Assembly (NCBI GenBank): GCA_938082505.1
Contig: CALLLH010000014.1
Span: 62,001-126,000, forward strand
Direction of reading: 5' to 3'
Source: an uncultured Flavobacteriales bacterium
GTDB lineage: Bacteria; Bacteroidota; Bacteroidia; Flavobacteriales_D; Sanyastnellaceae
Length of the DNA: 64,000 nt
Part shown: positions 60,301-64,000 of the stretch, piece after piece
How the letters are laid out: each line of letters opens with the position of its first letter
Position numbering within the stretch: position 1 is the stretch's first letter
Notes under the pieces: model-generated
What the model was told of the DNA's origin: nothing
The model's input: only the letters and a program-made list of their open reading frames with translations
The model's database searches: none
Translations under genes and position numbers: made by a program

Positions 60301-61947
60301 TCAGGTCTGCAGCACCCCCATGGTGAACGGACCTTCCGGCGGTGCGCCATCCGCCGCAGCAATCCCTTCCGATATCCAGTGTCGGGTATCGCGTGGATCG
60401 ATGATGGCATCCACCCAAAGTCGGGCCGCCGCGTAGTAAGGAGAGGTTTGTTCTGTATACCGGGTTTCGATGGCCTCTCGGAGTTCAGCCTTCCGTTCAG
60501 GCGTGATTTCCTCGCCCTGTTTTTTGCGGGTGGCCACCTCTATCTGCAACAGCACACCTGCCGCTTGGGCACCCCCCATGACGGCCAATTCAGCGGTGGG
60601 CCAGGCGACGATGAGTTTCGGGTCATAAGCTTTGCCGCACATGGCGTAATTCCCTGCACCGTAGCTGTTGCCTACGATGACGGTGAATTTGGGCACCACT
60701 GAATTGGCCATGGCATTGACCAATTTCGCACCATCCTTGATGATCCCTCCCTGTTCGCTCTTCGAACCGACCATGAAGCCGGTGACGTCCTGAAGAAACA
60801 CAAGGGGAAGGCCTTTCTGGTTGCAATTCATGATGAACCTGGCGGCTTTGTCCGCACTGTCCGAATAGATGACGCCGCCGAATTGGGTTCCTTGCTTGGA
60901 GCTCTTGACCAGCATGCGCTGGTTGGCCACGATGCCGACACTCCAGCCATCGATCCGGGCTGTTGCACAGAGCAGGGTCTTGCCATAGTCGCGCTTGAAT
61001 TCAGTGAAGGACCCACCGTCCACCAATGCGGTGAGCAGCTGACGAACATCGTAGGGCTCACGCCTCGAAGCCGGCAGGATGGAGAGCAATTCGTCCGCAT
61101 CACCGGCAGGGTGTTCAGGCGCGGTGCGGTCGAAATGCCGTCTGCTGGGCCGTCCGGCCCGATGTGACATCAGGGTGCGCAGCAGTCGGATGGCTTCGCG
61201 GTCATCTTCCACCACATGGTCCACCACCCCTGAAATGCTGCCGTGCATGTCGGCCCCGCCCAGGTCTTCTGCTCCCACATCCTCGCCGATCGCAGCCTTT
61301 ACGAGATAGGGGCCGGCGAGGAAGATGCTGCCCGTGCCCTTGACAATGATGCTCTCATCGCTCATGATGGGCAGGTAGGCCCCTCCGGCCACACAGCTGC
61401 CCATGACGGCCGCCAATTGCGGAATGCCGGCTGCACTGAGCCGGGCATTGTTCCGGAATATCCGTCCGAAGTGCTCCTTGTCGGGGAAAATTTCGTCCTG
61501 CATGGGGAGGTAGACTCCTGCGCTGTCCACGAGGTATACGATGGGCAGGTGCAGCTCAAAGGCGAGCTCCTGTGCCCTCAGGTTCTTTTTTCCAGTGATG
61601 GGAAACCAGGCGCCCGCCTTGACGGTGGCATCATTGGCGACGACGATGCAGCGCACCCCACTGACCTTGCCGATGACCACGACGCATCCTCCAGCTGGAC
61701 AACCGCCATGTTCCTTGTACATGCCGTGCCCCGCGAAAGCGCCCACTTCAAGCAGCGGTTCACCATCATCCATCAGGAGTGAAATCCGTTCACGGGCGGT
61801 GAGCTTGCCCTTCGCGTGCTCCTTGTCGATCCGTGCCTGCCCTCCGCCCAGCATGACCTGCTGGAGTTGGTGGTCCATCGCCGACAGCTTGAGCTTCATG
61901 GCATCGGCGCGTTGTTGGCGTTTAATTTCCTCGGCTGGAATGGGCAT
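60301..61947 (-). CDS. Acyl-CoA carboxylase carboxyltransferase (methylcrotonoyl-CoA carboxylase beta type)
   Basis: A 548-residue biotin-dependent carboxyltransferase. The N-terminal crotonase-like half has GGGQARIDKEHAKGKLTARERI, ATVKAGAWFPITGKKNLRAQE and YLVDSAGVYLPMQDEIFPD; the second half has GVIYSDSADKAARFI, LVFLQDVTGFMVG and SYGAGNYAMCGKAYDP, close to MccB and propionyl-CoA carboxylase beta chains. The LPMQDEIFPDKEHFGRIF block favours methylcrotonoyl-CoA, a leucine breakdown step. The biotin-carrying alpha subunit is not in the window. A TAAATTGG promoter box lies 31 bases upstream. Confidence 0.93.
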   Translation of the reverse strand: MPIPAEEIKRQQRADAMKLKLSAMDHQLQQVMLGGGQARIDKEHAKGKLTARERISLLMDDGEPLLEVGAFAGHGMYKEHGGCPAGGCVVVIGKVSGVRCIVVANDATVKAGAWFPITGKKNLRAQELAFELHLPIVYLVDSAGVYLPMQDEIFPDKEHFGRIFRNNARLSAAGIPQLAAVMGSCVAGGAYLPIMSDESIIVKGTGSIFLAGPYLVKAAIGEDVGAEDLGGADMHGSISGVVDHVVEDDREAIRLLRTLMSHRAGRPSRRHFDRTAPEHPAGDADELLSILPASRREPYDVRQLLTALVDGGSFTEFKRDYGKTLLCATARIDGWSVGIVANQRMLVKSSKQGTQFGGVIYSDSADKAARFIMNCNQKGLPLVFLQDVTGFMVGSKSEQGGIIKDGAKLVNAMANSVVPKFTVIVGNSYGAGNYAMCGKAYDPKLIVAWPTAELAVMGGAQAAGVLLQIEVATRKKQGEEITPERKAELREAIETRYTEQTSPYYAAARLWVDAIIDPRDTRHWISEGIAAADGAPPEGPFTMGVLQT

Positions 61948-61970
61948 TTCCGTTCATTGCGGGTTCGAAC

Positions 61971-61978
61971 CCAATTTA
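61971..61978 (-). promoter_or_regulatory. Promoter -7 box (carboxylase)
   Basis: TAAATTGG on the minus strand, back to back with the promoter of the divergent ABC gene. Confidence 0.4.
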
Positions 61979-61995
61979 CGGCCGATGCGGCCCCG

Positions 61996-62003
61996 TACTT
62001 TTG
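61996..62003 (+). promoter_or_regulatory. Promoter -7 box near start (ABC binding protein)
   Basis: TACTTTTG, an exact match, starts 13 bases before ATG 62009. Confidence 0.6.
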
Positions 62004-62008
62004 ATGGC

Positions 62009-63232
62009 ATGCACTTTGATGCCCACATCCCATTCGGGGTTGGTTTCTACCAGTCCAAGGGCAGGCGCTTCCGGTTCCTGGGCATCGATTGGCTGTGGGG
62101 ATGGGCCATCTGGATGTGCGCTTGCGGTGATTCTCCGCGTTCAACTTTGGAATCGCCAGCCGTTCAGCCCCGACTTCATGGTGTGGAATACGCCCAAACC
62201 TTTGGTTTTTCAGAATCAGGAGACACCCTTTGGTTGGAGAACAGTGAAGGTGTTTGGAAGGGGTGGGTGCGGGAAACCGATCCCCGAAGACCGTCTGCGC
62301 CGGCCACATCGGTTCCCGAGGGGAGGGCCGTTGGCGGCATCGTTGAATTGACAGGACGTGTGCAGGGTGTGGCGACATGGTCGACCACCCATGTGCCCCA
62401 TCTTCTGGCTTTGGGGGCAGAACGCGCCTGGCGGGCCGGGGGATACCTCGACCGGTTGGACGTTCAGGGTGTGGAGTTGAGCGGCGTGGTGGACCTCGGA
62501 GGAGATGCCGGCTTGGATGAGGAGGCCCTCGTGGGATCCGGAGCCAGTGTATTGACCTCGTATCCATTCGGTGACCCGATGCAGGGGGTGGAGGAACGCA
62601 CGGGTGTGGCCGTGATGGCCCTGCGTGAATACGAGGAAAAGCATCCCTTGGGCAGGGCCGAGTACATTAAGGTTTTTGGCTGGTTGACAGGAACATCGCC
62701 GTTGGCTGATTCCATCTTCGATGCGATAGCGGCACGGTATGATTCCGCATGTGCCACAGGCCGCCTTGCCGCCGAACAGTATGGCCGTCCATCAGTGTTT
62801 ACGGGCAGTGAGCAGGGCGGAATGTGGACGGCACCCAACGGGGAGGGGCTGGTGGCGAAGCTGATTGAGGACGCCGGAGGGCATTACTTGATGGACACCG
62901 CGACCGAAAAGCGATTGGGGTTGCGGAGGGAAGGCAGCAACCTTGAGATGGACCAGGAGCAGTTCGTCCTGCTCATGGAACAAGCCGAAGCGTGGGGCAA
63001 GGTGGTCCATGCCCCGGACGGCTGGTACCTCGAGGACGCACGGTCCTCGCTGCCCTGGTTGCCCCTGGAGGAAAAATTGATGTTTCACTGCAATACCGCA
63101 GAAGTGGATTATTTCGGTGCCGCCGTGCTGGAGCCGGACCTCATGCTCGAGGATCTGGTGGCCATTCTGCACGAGGAAGCATCCGAAGGCCATGAGGCGG
63201 TGTATTTCCAATCCACGATGCAGAGGCCATGA
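62009..63232 (+). CDS. ABC transporter solute-binding protein, iron/cobalamin (BtuF/FecB) type
   Basis: A 407-residue binding protein of the helical-backbone class III family. The start at 62009 (MHFDAHIPFG) is set by the promoter box. A hydrophobic LWGWAIWMCACG segment near residues 28-38 could be a lipoprotein signal ending in the cysteine. The fold is seen in WSTTHVPHLLALGAERAWRAGG, GLDEEALVGSGASVLTSYPFGD and the long central helix of ADSIFDAIAARYDSACA. It would deliver an iron chelate or cobalamin to the FecCD-type permease, whose ATG overlaps its stop (ATGA). Confidence 0.82.
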   Translation: MHFDAHIPFGVGFYQSKGRRFRFLGIDWLWGWAIWMCACGDSPRSTLESPAVQPRLHGVEYAQTFGFSESGDTLWLENSEGVWKGWVRETDPRRPSAPATSVPEGRAVGGIVELTGRVQGVATWSTTHVPHLLALGAERAWRAGGYLDRLDVQGVELSGVVDLGGDAGLDEEALVGSGASVLTSYPFGDPMQGVEERTGVAVMALREYEEKHPLGRAEYIKVFGWLTGTSPLADSIFDAIAARYDSACATGRLAAEQYGRPSVFTGSEQGGMWTAPNGEGLVAKLIEDAGGHYLMDTATEKRLGLRREGSNLEMDQEQFVLLMEQAEAWGKVVHAPDGWYLEDARSSLPWLPLEEKLMFHCNTAEVDYFGAAVLEPDLMLEDLVAILHEEASEGHEAVYFQSTMQRP

Positions 63233-64000
63233 GGCAGCGTGTTTCGATGGTGTGGATGGCATTGGCACTGCTGGTCCTCTTCGCGACGGGCCTCTTCTCG
63301 GGGCCTGCGCATTTGTCCTTGGATCAGGAATGGGAAGCGCTGACAGGACACGGGGAGGATACGGCGCATACCATCATGTGGAAACTCCGCTTGCCCAGGC
63401 TCATGATGGCGGTGGCTGCCGGAGCTGCCTTGGGGCTCTCCGGACTCCTGATGCAGACATTCTTCAGGAATGCATTGGCAGGGCCCAGTGTGCTGGGTGT
63501 AACCTCGGGGTCTACCCTCGGTGTGGCGCTGGTGTCATTGGGCGGCGCAACCCTGGGATGGGCCCCGGAAGAATTCGGTATGGCGCCACAGGTGATGGGC
63601 GCCCTGCTGGGCAGCACCTTGGTCATGGTCATGCTGGCACTCGTGATGGGGCGATTCCGCTCGCGTACGGCCCTGTTGATTTTCGGATTGATGGTGGGCT
63701 ATTTGGCCGGAGCCATGGTTACGGTATTGCAGGCCGGGGCGGATGCCGGAGCGTTGCAGGCTTTCGTCCATTGGGGCATGGGCTCTTTCGCGCGAGGTGG
63801 ATGGGGGGCATGCGGTGTGGTATTCGCCGCATTGTTGCCCTTGGTATGGTGGTCCCTGAGCGCAGGAAACCGCTTGGACATGTGGACCATGGGAACCTTG
63901 ACGGCCCGTACGATGGGGGTGGATGAACGCGGTTTGACCTGGCGCATGTTGGGGGCAGCCGGGGTGCTGGCAGGTCTGGTGACGGCTTGGTGCGGTCCGG
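63229..64000 (+). CDS. FecCD-type ABC transporter permease (3' truncated)
   Basis: The frame runs off the window end after 257 residues. The protein is strongly hydrophobic with about seven membrane helices visible. The first is VSMVWMALALLVLFATGLF. The FecCD/BtuC signature RLPRLMMAVAAGAALGLSGLLMQ is followed by FRNALAGPSVLGVTSGSTLGV and LLIFGLMVGYLAGAM. It forms the membrane channel for iron-siderophore, heme or cobalamin import with the binding protein upstream; an ATPase gene is expected beyond the window. Start overlap with the binding-protein stop shows they are coupled. Confidence 0.9.
   Translation, partial: MRQRVSMVWMALALLVLFATGLFSGPAHLSLDQEWEALTGHGEDTAHTIMWKLRLPRLMMAVAAGAALGLSGLLMQTFFRNALAGPSVLGVTSGSTLGVALVSLGGATLGWAPEEFGMAPQVMGALLGSTLVMVMLALVMGRFRSRTALLIFGLMVGYLAGAMVTVLQAGADAGALQAFVHWGMGSFARGGWGACGVVFAALLPLVWWSLSAGNRLDMWTMGTLTARTMGVDERGLTWRMLGAAGVLAGLVTAWCGP

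Overview
The window is a densely coded chromosomal segment of a Bacteroidota bacterium. It is GC-rich (by eye near 60%, not computed) and most like a high-GC Flavobacteriales-type lineage. The assignment rests on four things: type IX secretion parts (a PorQ homologue, two gliding-motility-type C-terminal sorting domains and one type A domain); genes typical of the phylum (MutS2 without Smr, fused E1 alpha/beta dehydrogenase, GH3/beta-lactamase lipoprotein, GlmU-family protein, BshA and BshC); almost no Shine-Dalgarno sequences; and promoters of the phylum's TAnnTTTG type. I recognise 54 protein genes (two cut by the window ends), several rho-independent terminators, and no rRNA, tRNA, CRISPR array or insertion sequence. 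No stretch above about 300 bases lacks a gene.

Layout. 1-2.5 kb: end of a family 5 solute-binding protein and an ACMSD-type decarboxylase. 2.6-6.1 kb: ECF sigma factor, acidic single-pass membrane protein, exported protein and a T9SS cargo protein. 6.1-12.3 kb: bshC, HAD protein, divergent ruvX/dapD, heptosyltransferase-like GT9, dnaN. 12.3-20.5 kb: rhomboid protease, SirB1-like protein, a PglC-like/DegT glycan cassette, pterin dehydratase, DUF1573 lipoprotein, CtpA-type protease, lysyl-endopeptidase-like T9SS cargo. 20.5-31 kb: mutS2-miaA-pRiA4b-ORF3 operon, TPR membrane protein, fused ketoacid dehydrogenase E1, FAD enzymes, SPOR/TSP3 outer-membrane protein. 32-42.3 kb: repeat-containing envelope protein, a lipase/beta-helix protein, a bacterial cation-chloride cotransporter, aroQ, bshA. 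42.3-50.7 kb: GH3/beta-lactamase lipoprotein, cmk, porQ, lon, GlmU-family protein. 50.8-57.4 kb: CarH/LitR-like MerR regulator with an ECF sigma gene, a 1062-residue T9SS protein, a FucP-type sugar permease. 57.4-64 kb: small DNA-binding protein, a pseudo-acyltransferase coupled to aat, NUDIX hydrolase, HEAT-like protein, acyl-CoA carboxylase beta subunit, and a metal/cobalamin ABC uptake operon running off the end.

The most striking signal is regulatory. At 11 genes a TAnnTT promoter box begins exactly 12 bases before the start codon, and at three more it begins 13 bases before. In Bacteroidota promoters the transcript starts a few bases past this box, so the mRNAs of roughly a quarter of the genes here should begin at or next to the start codon, i.e. 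be leaderless. The pattern also decides several start codons, including a GTG start for the rhomboid protease. Other points of interest are TTGAACA/TGTTCAA repeats around the MerR-controlled sigma promoter, an acyltransferase-like protein that has lost both catalytic residues, and a lipase/beta-helix fusion.
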